From: Apostichopus japonicus
Lineage: Eukaryota > Echinodermata > Holothuroidea > Aspidochirotida > Stichopodidae
Assembly: GCF_037975245.1 (NCBI RefSeq)
Contig: NC_092576.1
Span: 23,667,111 to 23,731,110, forward strand
Reading direction: 5' to 3'
DNA: 64,000 bases
Shown here: positions 25,313-35,308 of the stretch, piece after piece
How the letters are laid out: each line of letters starts with the position of its first letter
How positions within the stretch are numbered: position 1 is the first letter of the stretch
The notes under the pieces: generated by a model
What the model was told of the DNA's origin: nothing
The model's database searches: none
Seen by the model: only the letters and a program-made list of their open reading frames with translations
Program-made: the position numbers and the translations under genes

Positions 25313-28146
25313 AATGAGTAATGTATGTGTACCTGAGACTGACAAATACATCAGTAAATGAAGAATTGTTTTTGGAGGGAAAAGTGCTCTCCCTATGTAG
25401 CCCATTCCAGCAAGGAATCCTCCCACAATTGCCACCAGTCGTGAGTTAAACCTTTCATTGAGAAATGTCGCCAATGGGGCTGTGAAATGTGAAAGAAAGA
25501 ATGCGTGAGTTGGTTAAAAGAGAAGATGCAGATATCAGGTGAACTGATATCTAGTGAAAATGTTCAGATTTAAACGGAGAAGTAAACATTTGTCTTTGAA
25601 ACCAAGGACAACAAGGAAGAATGAAAGAAAGACAAAAAAAAAAAGAAAGAAGAGAACTTAAACACAGTAAAACCAATTCGCATTGGTAAGTTGACCTAAA
25701 TGTTAAAATAGGGGTAAAAAACGTGGTTATTTACGAAATAGATGACATTTGTATTGTATTTTATGTTTTTAATGGTGAAAAATCACAGTGAGAATAAAAA
25801 CATTACATGACATCATCATGAGTGACCTTGCACTTTTCTCGTTTTTAATCTTAAGCAATAGAGCATGTAAACTATAACGAGAGTGACGTCAAAACATAAT
25901 TAAAATGAATTTTAAATACAAAATTGTACCTTTAACGATCAGAAGCTTTATGACTTAAAAAAATGATTTTGTGGTTCGAAAAGTTTAGCAGTATATACGT
26001 TAGGGGGCGAAGTACATTAAACTTAAATACGAAGAAATACACAAGAAAGAAATCAACGTGAAGAAAAAAGACAACCTAAAAAAACAAAACAGGAAAACCA
26101 AGCATTGATGCTATAATACTTTGACTTATATGTTGAATTTAGATACTCGCAAAATCAATTCTTGAAAAAATAATGAGCTTGAATTTCATTACTGTTTTAT
26201 TAACATTGACGTATCATATTTCAGAATAAGTAGATATATGTAGATAGTGAGATTTCTCTTGTAAATATTTAGCAAAAGAGCATGTAAATTAAAATCACAT
26301 ACGCCAAGAATGTTGGTTAATATAGAACTAATTTTAAGGATAGCTTTATGACATAAAAAGTGATTGTTATGGCTAGAAATGTTATCATCATACGCATGAA
26401 TCGGGTTAGGAATAACATGCACCAGGTGTGTACTCTGTACAATGCTAACACATACGTAATACACTATCATTGACAGTTATAGAAAGCCTGTCATACGCAT
26501 TGACACAAGTAAAATCACTTAAACTACGTGGTATTGGAAATGAGATCTGTGACACGAATGCTAATTAGTTTAGTCATCCACAGATCTACGACACGTTATT
26601 AATTTGCCTAATGATCCTGTACAACCCGATAACTATATAACAATATCATACAAAAATTTGTCCTAACCGAATTAATGTTTGTCAGTGTTTCGGGTACGTT
26701 GTGCTTTGCTTTGTAGCGCGTTGTTAGCGGTAAAGTTACTGAATATAATTTCAACGTGAGGAAGGAATTCTATGTTAATGTAGTCTGGGGTAGGGGGCTA
26801 CGTCATCATTTCAGTGTAATATTCCTCCATAAACAAGGGCTAAAACCTTTATAAAGTCTAAAATAAAACTTTTTTCCGTCTTCTTCTTGTTTTCTCTTCC
26901 GTATAGTGACCTAATTTTGACCAAAAACTTCTTGATTGGGAGACAAAAGACTACACTTTCTGCTAATCATTGAGGTATCACTGCTCTCACACATGTAGTA
27001 TTGCTCTGTTAGTTTTACCCGGGCGAAACTGATCTGTAGTTATTTTTATCACGGTTAAGAAAAACGAAATTAAAAAAACCGCATATTTTGTTGACCGTCT
27101 CGCTTTACGATCATTGCAACGGAGCAGAACAAAATAAATGTATGACAATGATTGCAGACCGAGCATGATTTATTAAGTTGCAAACGTTGAATTGTTGCAG
27201 TCAGCGTCTCAAACCGACGCCAACGACAATGTACCTCAACCTGAGACCACTAATTGAAATACTCAGAATGGTGAAGGCAACCTTATTCACCATGATCACT
27301 GTAGTACAATTTGTATGTAAAAACTTAATTTGATTTGAAGGCAATGAAGAAAGAGACTTAACCTTGCAACTAGAAATCTTGTTAAATGGCGGAGGTTTGA
27401 CAATGACAATGACAACAATTCATTTCCAGCAATTGTGTACACTTCATTAATGTCTAACAAAGTATAAACGAATATTTTTATATGCAATACAATTTAGAGA
27501 CATAGGTACATAGAAAAAAATCATCATGTTAATTGATATACAATATTTAGGCTATACAAATGCATGGAAAAGGAGAAAAAAGAAGCGCAACGCTTATAGA
27601 ATGTTTTCCCCATTTGAATATAATAAATATATACATATACTGGGAGGAAAAATTGGTGAAAGAAAACAAACTCTATAACAAAAGTTTGAGTCCCGAACTT
27701 AACAATTTGTAGAGTAAACACCCCAAAAGCTACATCACGCTTACACCACAGAGATTGCTACTGCTGTAACTAATCTTTTAAATAAAGCAATTTCATAGTT
27801 TCAACACAGTTCTACAGGGGATTTGGTTCTATCGACATCAGTACATGAATAAAAAAACTGACCTTTTAGCAATGATAAACTCTTGTACTCTGACAGAGGC
27901 TTTTATAACGCTAGGCTTGTAGGCCTATATCTATTTACTGTAATTAATTTTAGGAAAGATACGTTTACCTATCAGATAACATATTCCGGACTGCAATGTA
28001 AATACCCATCCAATGATGAAATGTCTAGAGTAGAATTCTCTAACCGTGCTCTCCATGATAACACCGTGGGCTTTTAAAGATCCATCCAATAGAAATGTAT
28101 ACAGCGATCTAGCCAGGAACGCCTGGAATTGTCGTATCGTTAGCAT
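20667..28146 (-). CDS. Monocarboxylate-transporter-like MFS protein (SLC16-type), four coding exons
   Basis: Joining 28146-27969, 25479-25333, 23432-22512 and 20788-20667 on the minus strand gives 1,368 nt: 455 codons plus TGA. All three introns are GT-AG and phase 1, each splitting a glycine or alanine codon. The product has the two-halved 12-helix MFS layout of SLC16 proteins: LLDGSLKAHGVIME in TM1, a long acidic cytosolic loop (about residues 183-263) between TM6 and TM7, an Arg in GFIGRVYS of TM8, and DVTGSYRYAF before TM12. SLC16 members move lactate, pyruvate, ketone bodies, aromatic amino acids, thyroid hormone or creatine; the substrate here cannot be told. It is divergent: the TM1 PDGGWGW signature is not seen (it could lie in an unfound upstream exon), the TM5 motif is degenerate, and the TM8 Asp four residues before the Arg is Gly. 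The start ATG is therefore provisional. Length is normal for the family. Confidence 0.85.
22512..23432 (-). CDS. Transporter coding exon 3 (TM4-TM10, central loop)
   Basis: The 921-nt exon is bounded by acceptor TTTTCTGTGTCAG and donor ACGG/GTAAGTAA. It begins FGFGLVNVITVVSLKESF and covers roughly residues 110-415. It holds the central cytosolic loop with many Asp/Glu/Ser residues, then FKAWMRLFSKHPEFVALLY opening the second half. The large central exon is typical of SLC16 genes. Confidence 0.9.
24402..24600. repeat. ~53-bp tandem repeat in transporter intron 2
   Basis: CGCTCTATACAG-type phrases recur at about 24427, 24478, 24531 and 24584, with TATTGTCCTGTGTGGTATATGCA between them. The resulting 110-codon plus-strand frame is a repeat artefact. 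Confidence 0.85.
25247..25312. repeat. (TA)n(TG)n microsatellite beside a splice donor
   Basis: About 54 bp of TA with minor interruptions plus a short TG run. On the coding (minus) strand it starts only about 20 nt after the exon 2 donor, inside intron 2. Confidence 0.9.
25333..25479 (-). CDS. Transporter coding exon 2 (TM2-TM3)
   Basis: The acceptor is TTTCACATTTCACAG/CCCC and the donor TCTCAG/GTACAC. The 147-nt exon encodes PLATFLNERFNSRLVAIVGG and on to YLSVS, matching the G-P-x-A...L-x-x-R-F-x-x-R loop region between TM2 and TM3 of SLC16 proteins. Both boundaries are phase 1 and fit exons 1 and 3 exactly. Confidence 0.88.
25480..27000. other. Transporter intron 1 (downstream part), no further element recognised
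   Basis: AT-rich intronic sequence. A 93-codon minus-strand frame at 26189-26470 shows no recognisable domain and lacks matching phase-1 boundaries, so I do not count it as an exon. Confidence 0.4.
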
Positions 28147-28311
28147 GTTGAGACTGCTTCAGTGAATGTTATACGTAGCTGTGAGAGAGGCTAATGACAT
28201 AGGTATGAAGGTCTACAATCAATAAACAAAAATCACCGTACATAAATATTCTACCTTCATAAAAAGGACTCCCAGTACCGTTCTCGGCCAAGCTAGAATA
28301 CATGTCATTAT
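27000..28311. repeat. 1.3-kb direct duplication, copy A (contains transporter exon 1)
   Basis: It starts at TATTGCTCTGTTAG and runs to about CATGTCATTAT, and is repeated in the same orientation from 28312. The two agree closely through ACCGTCTCGCTTTACGATCA, TCTCAAACCGACGCCAACGA and CTTTTATAACGCTAGGCTTG, with small indels. Copy A keeps the exon at 27969-28146; copy B does not. Confidence 0.88.
27969..28146 (-). CDS. Transporter coding exon 1a (TM1)
   Basis: From an ATG at 28146 this exon encodes 59 residues plus one base of a split Ala codon, ending at the donor CTGATAG/GTAAAC. The segment LLDGSLKAHGVIMESTVREF matches SLC16 TM1 through the first loop. The exon is paralogous to 39381-39567 (shared LLDGSLKA-GVIME, then T-V-x-x-F, and CYLI or GYLI before the donor). 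A TCTCTCACAG upstream of the ATG could be an acceptor, so part of the N-terminus might come from an undetected 5' exon. Confidence 0.78.
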
Positions 28312-29276
28312 GGTATTGCTCTGTTGGTCTTTACCAGGGCGAAACTCATCTGTAGTTATTTTAATCACGGTTAAGAAAAACGAAATGAAAAAACCCGCAT
28401 ATTTTGTTGACCGTCTCGCTTTACGATCATTGCAACGGAGCAGAACAGAATAAATGTATGACGATGATTGCAGACCGGGCATGATTTATTAAGTTGCAAA
28501 CGTTGAATTGTTGCAGTCAGCGTCTCAAACCGACGCCAACGACAATGTACCTCAACCTGAGACCACTAATTGAAATACTCAGAATGGTGAAGGCAACCTT
28601 ATTCACCATGATCACTGTAGTACAATTTGTATGAAAACTTAATTTGATTTGAAGGCAATGAAGAAAGAGACTTAACCAAACCTTGCAACTAGAAATCTGG
28701 TTAAATGGCGGAGGTTTTGACAATGACAACACTTTATTTCCAGCAATTGTATACAGTTAATTGATGTCTAACAACGTCTAAACGAATATTTTGATATACA
28801 AATACAATTTAGAGACACAGGTACAAAGAAAAAGAAGAAGAAAAAACATTCATCATGTTAATTGCTATACAATATTTAGGCTATACAAATGCATGGAAAA
28901 GGAGGAAGAAAAGCTTATAGAATGTTTACCCTATTTTAATATAATAAATATATACATACACTGGAGAGAAATTGGTGAAAGGAAAGAAACTTCAGTCAGG
29001 AACCTAACAATTGTAGAGTAAACTTTCCCAAAGCTGCATCACGCTTACACCACAGAGATTGGTACTGTTGTTACTTATCTTACATAAAGCAATTTCATAT
29101 TTTCAACACAGTTCTACAGCGGTTTTGTACTATCGTCATCAGAACGTGAAAAAATTGTTACCTTTAAGCAATGATAAACTCTTGTACTCTGACAGAGGCT
29201 TTTATAACGCTAGGCTTGTAGGCCTATATCTATTTACTGTAATTAATTTTAGGAAAGATACGATACGTTATTCGTA

Positions 29277-30597
29277 CAGGGGCGTATCCAGGGGGGGGCG
29301 CAACAGGCGCGCGCCCCCCTATTGGCCGTCACCAAGAAAAAAAAGTTTAGCAAAAAAAAAAAAAAAAAAAAATTGATGACGACCTTTATGTGAGATGTCG
29401 GTGATCGCTCAACCCCCCCCCCTCCCGTATGCTTTATTTTTTGTTTGCCAAAAAAAGGTTCTGGCGAAGTTCGGCGGCATAATAGTTTTAGAAACATAGA
29501 TGGTAATTGTGTTTGTATTATCACTATAAACACTAAATGACATGCCAGCCATACTAAATTGTGCATTTTGTGTCCATATTTACTGGAAATGTTGCTTATT
29601 ATTAAGGTCGAAAAATGGATCACATATGGCCATGGGCGGCGATCCTGGGTGGAGGGGGGATATATCCCCCATGAAAATGGGTGGAGGGGATGTAATGCAC
29701 TATATCCCCCCCACCAAATGCCAGGGATAAGAATATTTTCATGCCTACATTTATGCATCTTCCTTAATGTACGGCTCTTTTTTAGCTTCATTTCTCGCCT
29801 ACCATAAACGCAGTGCGATCTTTTCAAATAAAGCGTCTTTATAAAGCAAAAATAGTTGACTGTAGGCTTCATTGGCCCTATAACAACAAAATGTATTATT
29901 GCGCCCACGGTATTGATATAGTACATATATGCACTCTCATAGTATTCATATAGGCCCTAAAGTAGGCCTACACACGTACATGTTCCCTCGAACAGCTGAG
30001 AATCTCATGTAACCAGGGTAATGCTTAATACACGTTTCACCTGGATGCCCTAGCAATCGGTACCTAGGAATGTGTAATTGTGTATTGCATGTGTATAGGC
30101 CTATAATAGCCTGCATGAGGCCATTTTCTTCATCGAATAATATAACAGAGCTCTCGAACATTCTAACGTTGCGCCTGAAACAAGATTGACAGGGGCAATT
30201 TTCCCAAAATAACACCCGAAATTAAAAAAAAAGTATTTTGGATCCTGATTATGAGATATTTCGGACATGACATCCCTATTTTAAAGTTGGGTATATGCCG
30301 CTTGGAAACCTCGGGAAGTGCCGTTTCCGGCCATCTAGAGGGATTGTTAATCCCAAAATTTTCTTGTACGCTTCGCGCCAACTCATGGTGGCGCTACGCT
30401 TAGATAGTCAACAAGGTCATATCCCCCCCCCACCACTCGGAAGTACGGATCGCCGCCTATGCATATGACACCATTTTGCATTTCAGCCCTTCTTTGAAAG
30501 CAAAAATTGTACACCCCTCCCCCTACACCCATCCCCCAGGACGGCGATCATTCATGCCTGGCGCCCCCCCTATTGGAAAATCCTGGATACGCCCCTG
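29277..30597 (+). mobile_element. DNA transposon (non-autonomous) with CAGGGGCGTATCCAGG ends
   Basis: The left end CAGGGGCGTATCCAGG (29277-29292) is the exact inverse complement of the right end (30582-30597). TTCGTA flanks it on both sides (29271-29276 and 30598-30603), a 6-bp target duplication. The ends resemble hAT termini, although a 6-bp rather than 8-bp duplication leaves the superfamily open. No transposase is encoded. It hosts the nested element at 29631-30461. Confidence 0.8.
29631..30461 (+). mobile_element. Nested hAT-type non-autonomous element
   Basis: Ends CATGGGCGGCGATCC (29631-29645) and GGATCGCCGCCTATG (30447-30461) are inverse complements with one mismatch. Flanks CATATGGC (29623-29630) and CATATGAC (30462-30469) form an 8-bp target duplication with one mismatch, as expected for hAT. 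It lies wholly inside the element at 29277-30597 and so inserted later. Its right half (30163-30420) is an inverted homologue of 976-1245. The minus-strand frame of 72 codons there is shared non-coding DNA. Confidence 0.8.
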
Positions 30598-31104
30598 TTC
30601 GTATATGTTAAAAAGACTAATGACAAAGGTATGAATAACTACAATCAATAAACAAAAATCATGGTACATAAATATTCTACCTGCACAAAAAAAGAACTCC
30701 CAGTACCGTTCTCGGCCGAGCTAGAACACATGTCATTATCAGATGAAAAATAAGATTATTTTTGCACGTTAAGTTGTAATAATAATTTGGAGGACAGAGC
30801 TTAGAGAAATAGTACACCAATCCTCGCCAATAACATTTAATATCTCAAGTATCACACCATAGTTTAACCATCTGCGTCAGACAAAGTTTTATGGTATGAA
30901 TTGTACTTTTAAGTTCTTTCATAGACAAGGCTGGGCACTTGATTAAGCCTGAAAATGATATCAGCAAATCTGCATAACGCGAACTGTTTTTCTTTTCATC
31001 CCTAATACTATGGAAACTACAAAAATATTTTGTTAAACTGAGTCTGTTGTTGTCTAATCTAAAGTTGTTGCAGCTATTTTACCATGTTGCTGCTGTTCGT
31101 TGGT

Positions 31105-31545
31105 GCCTAAACTCACATTAAGTCTACGCTTACGTTGATATCTAAACTTACGTTGATGTCTATACATTTACGTTGATGTCTGCGTGGACGTTGATGTATG
31201 AATTACGTTGATGTCTAAGCTGACGTTTTTTCTTCTAAAGTTCCGTTGCTGTCTAAACTTTTGTTGATTTCTATATTTATGTTGTTGTCTACATTGACGT
31301 TGATATCTAAACTCACGTTAATGTCTAAACAAACGTTGAAGTTTAAGCTTACATTGATGCCTAAACTCACGTTGAAGCCTAAGCTTTCGTAGCTGTCTTA
31401 AGTTCCGTTGTTGTTTAAACTCACGTTGATGTCTAAGCTTACACGTAGGTTGTTGTCTAAATTTTCGTTACTGTTAATAGTTCTGCTGCTGTCTAAACTC
31501 ACGTTGATGTCTCAACTCACGTTGAACTCTAAGCTTCAGCCATCA
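31105..31545. repeat. Irregular minisatellite built on ACGTTGATGTCTAAACT
   Basis: Variants of ACGTTGATGTCTAAACTT recur at about 18-30-bp spacing some 15-20 times with many substitutions. The same words in inverse orientation reappear at 33110-33188, just before the CR1/L2-like LINE. Confidence 0.8.
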
Positions 31546-32159
31546 ACAGAAAAGCTCTATTTGGTGCAAACTGGCAGTCTACTGTGAATGACAGAGTATG
31601 TTCCATCCATTTTAAGAATAGAGAACCAACTGCAGAGAATACAGATCTAACAGAATGCTTGTAGGGGTATCCCTTATTTTCAGGAACCAGAAAGGTAACC
31701 CAAAGGGGTACATGTGTATGAAAGGCTTGCCCGAAGACCACCTGTACTGGAGAAGCCATCAACATCTAAAGCTGCTCTGACCGCACCAACAGAGTAAAGG
31801 CCAGAACATCTGAGAGTTCTTATAAAGGATGATGAAACTGCAAGACAGTGTACAGTATTACCTTCCAAAGCTGCTTTTAGAATTATAAATAAAAATCAGC
31901 AATTATTTTTACGACGCTAAAGCGACCACCAATGTGGGAGAAACCAGTAAGGGCTAATGGGTTTGAACTTACACGTCGGGTGGCTTCCAATTCAACATTT
32001 TAACTCAGATTTGCAATATTTCAGAAAGTCATTTCAGATGGGAAAACCGTAGATTGCTCTTGGATGAAGAACCTACCTTACTATGACCCGGTCGGGTATC
32101 GAACCGGAACCTCCCGATAACAAAGCCTCATTGCTTTTGAAACTCTACACACTTAGGCC
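31546..32159. other. Unassigned stretch between two minisatellites
   Basis: Short minus-strand frames (31529-31765 and 31680-31868) have no recognisable domain. Nothing else is seen. Confidence 0.35.
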
Positions 32160-32600
32160 AAGAGCCTGTCCCATATGATTTCACCCCATTTAGCCCAGAA
32201 GGTTTGACCCCTTAAAGTTACTTAGACCATCTAGGTCATTCACAGAAAAAATTGTCAATTGTCAGCTCAACCCCAGTGGTCGGGTTTGGACCCCAGACCC
32301 CCTGAAAAAGACCCACAGGACGGGTTAATTTCACTCCATCTAGCCCATGGACCAAACTTTGGCAAAAGGAAGTAGCATGGCAGTATGTTACAAAAATGGA
32401 AAAACTGACAAAATTGTTGGTCGGGAAGGCGTTGTCAGACCCCCACAAAGTTTACCCTGACCCACCTCCAAAAGGCGGGTTGATTTCACCCCATCTAGCC
32501 CATGGACCAAACTTTGTCAAAAGGAAGTAGTATGGATGTACATTACAAAAAGTGTAAAACTGACAAAATTCCCAGTCGGGAAGTTATTCAAGGCCTGAAC
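32160..32600. repeat. Tandem repeat of ~158 bp (two good copies plus a degenerate one)
   Basis: CCATCTAGCCCATGGACCAA and the following CTTTG-CAAAAGGAAGTAG occur near 32336 and 32493, followed by AACTGACAAAATT in each. A weaker relative (TTTCACCCCATTTAGCCCA) lies near 32178. Confidence 0.75.
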
Positions 32601-33109
32601 AGTTTGTACATGTTGGTGTGGACCTAACGTGGCATAAACATGATCGTGGCCTCCTTAAATTGCACTGCAGCACGAATAAATTGAAGTTGGGCTCTCCTGG
32701 TACTTAAGTAGTACTAGTAAAGCTAGGCCCCTATCCTAACTAGCGTTTAGGGTTAGCAGTATAGGGAGTGACGACTAACAGGCTGGGAATAGTATGAGTA
32801 GGACATAGGCTATCCTATGCCTATAGACTAATTTCGCCTAGCCCAAGCTGAACTGATCATGACGCACTTTGGGGGTTAAACTACTTCAGTATGATTACTA
32901 AATTCATTCAGTATATGTAAACTAATTTATCAAACTTACCCTTCACGAACGAAGTTATCGACAACTCTCTGTGGGCAGTCTAGATTGTATGGTATCCTTT
33001 CCATTTTTGAGATGTCAGACAACATACAGAGTATTCTACTAATACCACTATGACACTAGCCTTTAATAGATGTTGATGTTAGTTGAACTTCGTGAGACCA
33101 AATGTTGAA

Positions 33110-33188
33110 CAAAGACGATGACAACAACATAAGTTTAGGCAACAACGTAATTTAAGATAGCAACGAAAGTTTAGACATACACGTAAGA
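33110..33188. repeat. Inverse-orientation copy of the ACGTTGATGTCTAAACT minisatellite
   Basis: Words such as AGTTTAGACAT, CAACGTAA and GGCAACAACGTAA are reverse complements of the 31105-31545 unit. The tract stops exactly where the recognisable LINE reading frame begins (33189). Confidence 0.65.
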
Positions 33189-35112
33189 GATGATGCGGTG
33201 TTGACATATCTGCACAAAGTTTACTCTCATTTAGATAAAGATAGACAATATGCGAGATCTACTTTGATAGACTTCTCTAGTGCATTCAACACAATTGTCC
33301 CACACTTACTTACAGGTTAATTAATCGCATAAGGTGTATCCCCCCGAATTACCATATGGATTTAAGTCTTCCTTAAAAATAGACCTCAGAGGGTGTATGT
33401 AGGCGATGTCTACTCAAAGGAAATTATTTCAAGTATAGGTGCGCATCAGGGCCGTGTTCTCTCCCCTGGCTTTTTTCCCTGTATACAAGCGACTGTCAGA
33501 GTATGACCAGTGATTTTAGCGTTATCAAATATGCGGATGATACTGTCATTACTGGTTACCTGTCAGATGAAATTGACTCATACGCCATCACGATTGCAAG
33601 GTTTGTCCAGTGGTGCGATGATTATTTGTTACAATTTAAAGTGACCAAAACTAAGGACCTGATTATAGATTTCCGTCGCAAGCCAGTAACTCACGCTCCC
33701 ATTTATGTTCATGGGGAACAATTAGAACAAGTAGATGAATATGAGTACTTAGGAACCACGCTGAGTAACGAAATTGACTGGTCTAGTAATGCCACAATTT
33801 TAAATAAGAAAGCAAATCAGAGGCTGTATTCTGGAAAAAAATTGAAGAACCTCAGAGTGGATAAAACAAACATGACCTTGTTCTTTAAATCCCTCATTCT
33901 AAGTGTTTTGATGTATAACATAATGTGTAACTTTGCTAATGGTACAAGAATCGATGTGTATGGCGGGCCATCAGTCTCAAATCGTGGGGAGTCGACTTAT
34001 ACAGATTTAAATCGACATATACTAATTTCCGTCGACTTATACCAGTTTCTAGCAGCTTAAGTTTACTTCTGCCGATTTTAAATCGACATATACCAGTTCA
34101 ATTCTACATATCATCGATTTAAATCGACATATACCAGTTTAAATCGATGATAAGTAAAATAAATCGGTATATGTCAATTTAAATCGACATATACCAGTTT
34201 AAAATCGATGATATGTCAAATTAAATCGGTTTATGTCATTGTAAATTGACGTGTACCAATTTAATTTGACATATACCAGTTTAAATCGACATATACCGAT
34301 TTAAATCGACATATACCAATTTAAATCGATGATATGTTAACAAATCCCGATTTCGATGATGATTGACATGTGAACAAAGATCACATTTATTCACCTGACA
34401 AGGCGTGCGAATAATTAAATAGTTCCAAAATCACCAAGTTAGCAAGCTGGCAAGGGTGTTCATCATGATTATGTCAATGGCAATTATGGAAAATTACTTG
34501 CAAAAAGATTTCGGTGTAATAATAAGGCTGAAAAACTTTGACATATCATAGATTTAAATTGGTATATGTCGATTTAAATAGGTATATGTCGATTTAAACT
34601 GGTATATGTCGAATTACATTGGTATATGTCGATTTAAATCGATGATATGTCGATTCCCCACGATTTGAGACTGATGGCCCGCCATAGATGTGAAGATGCT
34701 TGAGCAATCTAGGAAAGTTGCCCAGCGGATATTCGGTGTTCACTTACCTTCGTTAGAGTGTTTGTATCATGAGCGGGTCTGCAATAAAGTGAAACTAATT
34801 ATCCAAGACCCAACACACCTCTTGTTTGAGCACTACATTTAAAACCGCTCTGGCCTGCGTTTATGCCCACCACGTACACTTAGGGCCCGCTACAGACACT
34901 CATTTGTGCCTAATTCTATCCATATATTTAATTCACAAGTGAGAAGATAAGTTTCTTATTTGTAGGACTTGCTGTATATATGCTTGTATTACTGTATGTG
35001 TATAGCAGTCTATTGATACATATAATATTGCTTTTGTTTTCGTTTACGACCTGTGTAAGCCGAATTTCCGATTGAGGACAATAAATTCAACTCAAAAATT
35101 CAACTCAATTCA
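33189..35112 (+). pseudogene. 5'-truncated CR1/L2/Rex1-like LINE, interrupted by a 728-bp inverted-repeat element
   Basis: Plus-strand translation begins in the reverse transcriptase: DDAVLTYLHKVYSHLDK, then LIDFSSAFNTIVPHLL (first catalytic Asp motif), FLKNRPQRV and GAHQGRVLSP (normally G-x-P-Q-G). A frameshift near 33475 leads into KYADDTVITG (the YADD-type active-site box, near 33530). LIIDFRR and EYEYLGTTL follow, then a break at 33958. The frame resumes at 34693 with KMLEQSRKVAQRIFG and ends NSQVRR near 34949, with a premature TAA near 34840. The 3' end carries AATTTCCGATTGAGGACAAT and AATAAA, then repeated TTCAACTCAA, typical of CR1-like 3' tails. Endonuclease and 5' parts are missing. 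The order and wording of motifs fit the Jockey-superfamily CR1/L2/Rex1 groups; the exact clade needs phylogeny. Confidence 0.88.
33959..34686. mobile_element. 728-bp non-autonomous element with 38-bp terminal inverted repeats, inserted in the LINE ORF
   Basis: The left terminus TATGGCGGGCCATCAG (33959 on) and the right terminus ending CTGATGGCCCGCCATA (to 34686) are inverse complements over 38 bp with one mismatch. GATGTG flanks it at 33953-33958 and 34687-34692. Deleting the element plus one GATGTG restores the LINE frame through I-D-V-K-M, which independently supports these boundaries. Both inner flanks (about 33990-34335 and 34540-34655) are packed with variants of TTTAAATCGACATATACCAG in both orientations; the centre (about 34340-34540) is unique. 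No transposase is encoded. The superfamily is unassigned: a 6-bp duplication and a TATGGCGGG start do not match one I can name with confidence. Confidence 0.88.
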
Positions 35113-35116
35113 TTTT

Positions 35117-35308
35117 GAGTTACATTGTGGAAGTGAGGAAGACAATGGTAGTCAGATATCACCAGAGTTACATTGTGGTAATGAGGAACACAATAGAAGT
35201 CAGATACCACCAGAGTCACATTGTGGTAGTGAGGAACACAATGGAAGTCAGATAACACCTGAGTCACATTGTGGTAGCGAGGAAGAAATTTGCAGTCAGA
35301 TACCTAGG
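35117..35308. repeat. 48-bp minisatellite (four copies), in-frame
   Basis: GAGTTACATTGTGG / GAGTCACATTGTGG recurs at 35117, 35165, 35213 and 35261. Because 48 is a multiple of three, the 126-codon plus-strand frame at 35072-35452 carries four 16-residue repeats of the form E-[LS]-H-C-G-[SN]-E-E. It lies directly after the LINE 3' tail with no splice or start context, so I treat it as a minisatellite rather than a gene. Confidence 0.8.

Larger units (their letters stand above)
28312..30745. repeat. 1.3-kb direct duplication, copy B (exon lost, transposon-bearing)
   Basis: It matches copy A from TATTGCTCTGTTGG to about 29262 (ATTTTAGGAAAGATACG), and again from about 30604 to 30745 (ACTAATGACA, ATAAACAAAAATCA, CCCAGTACCGTTCTCGG). 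Between these points copy A has about 200 bp with exon 1a. Copy B has only a short junction plus the 1,321-bp element at 29277-30597. Confidence 0.85.

Noticed and set aside
30163-30420. Conserved small protein shared between 1050-1244 and 30163-30381
   Set aside because: The similarity is at DNA level within a transposon core and stays outside a common stop, so no coding constraint is apparent.
33961-34684. Tc1/mariner-type MITE with TA target duplication
   Set aside because: A TA-only duplication would leave the interrupted LINE frameshifted; taking TA as part of the element and GATGTG as the duplication restores the frame exactly.
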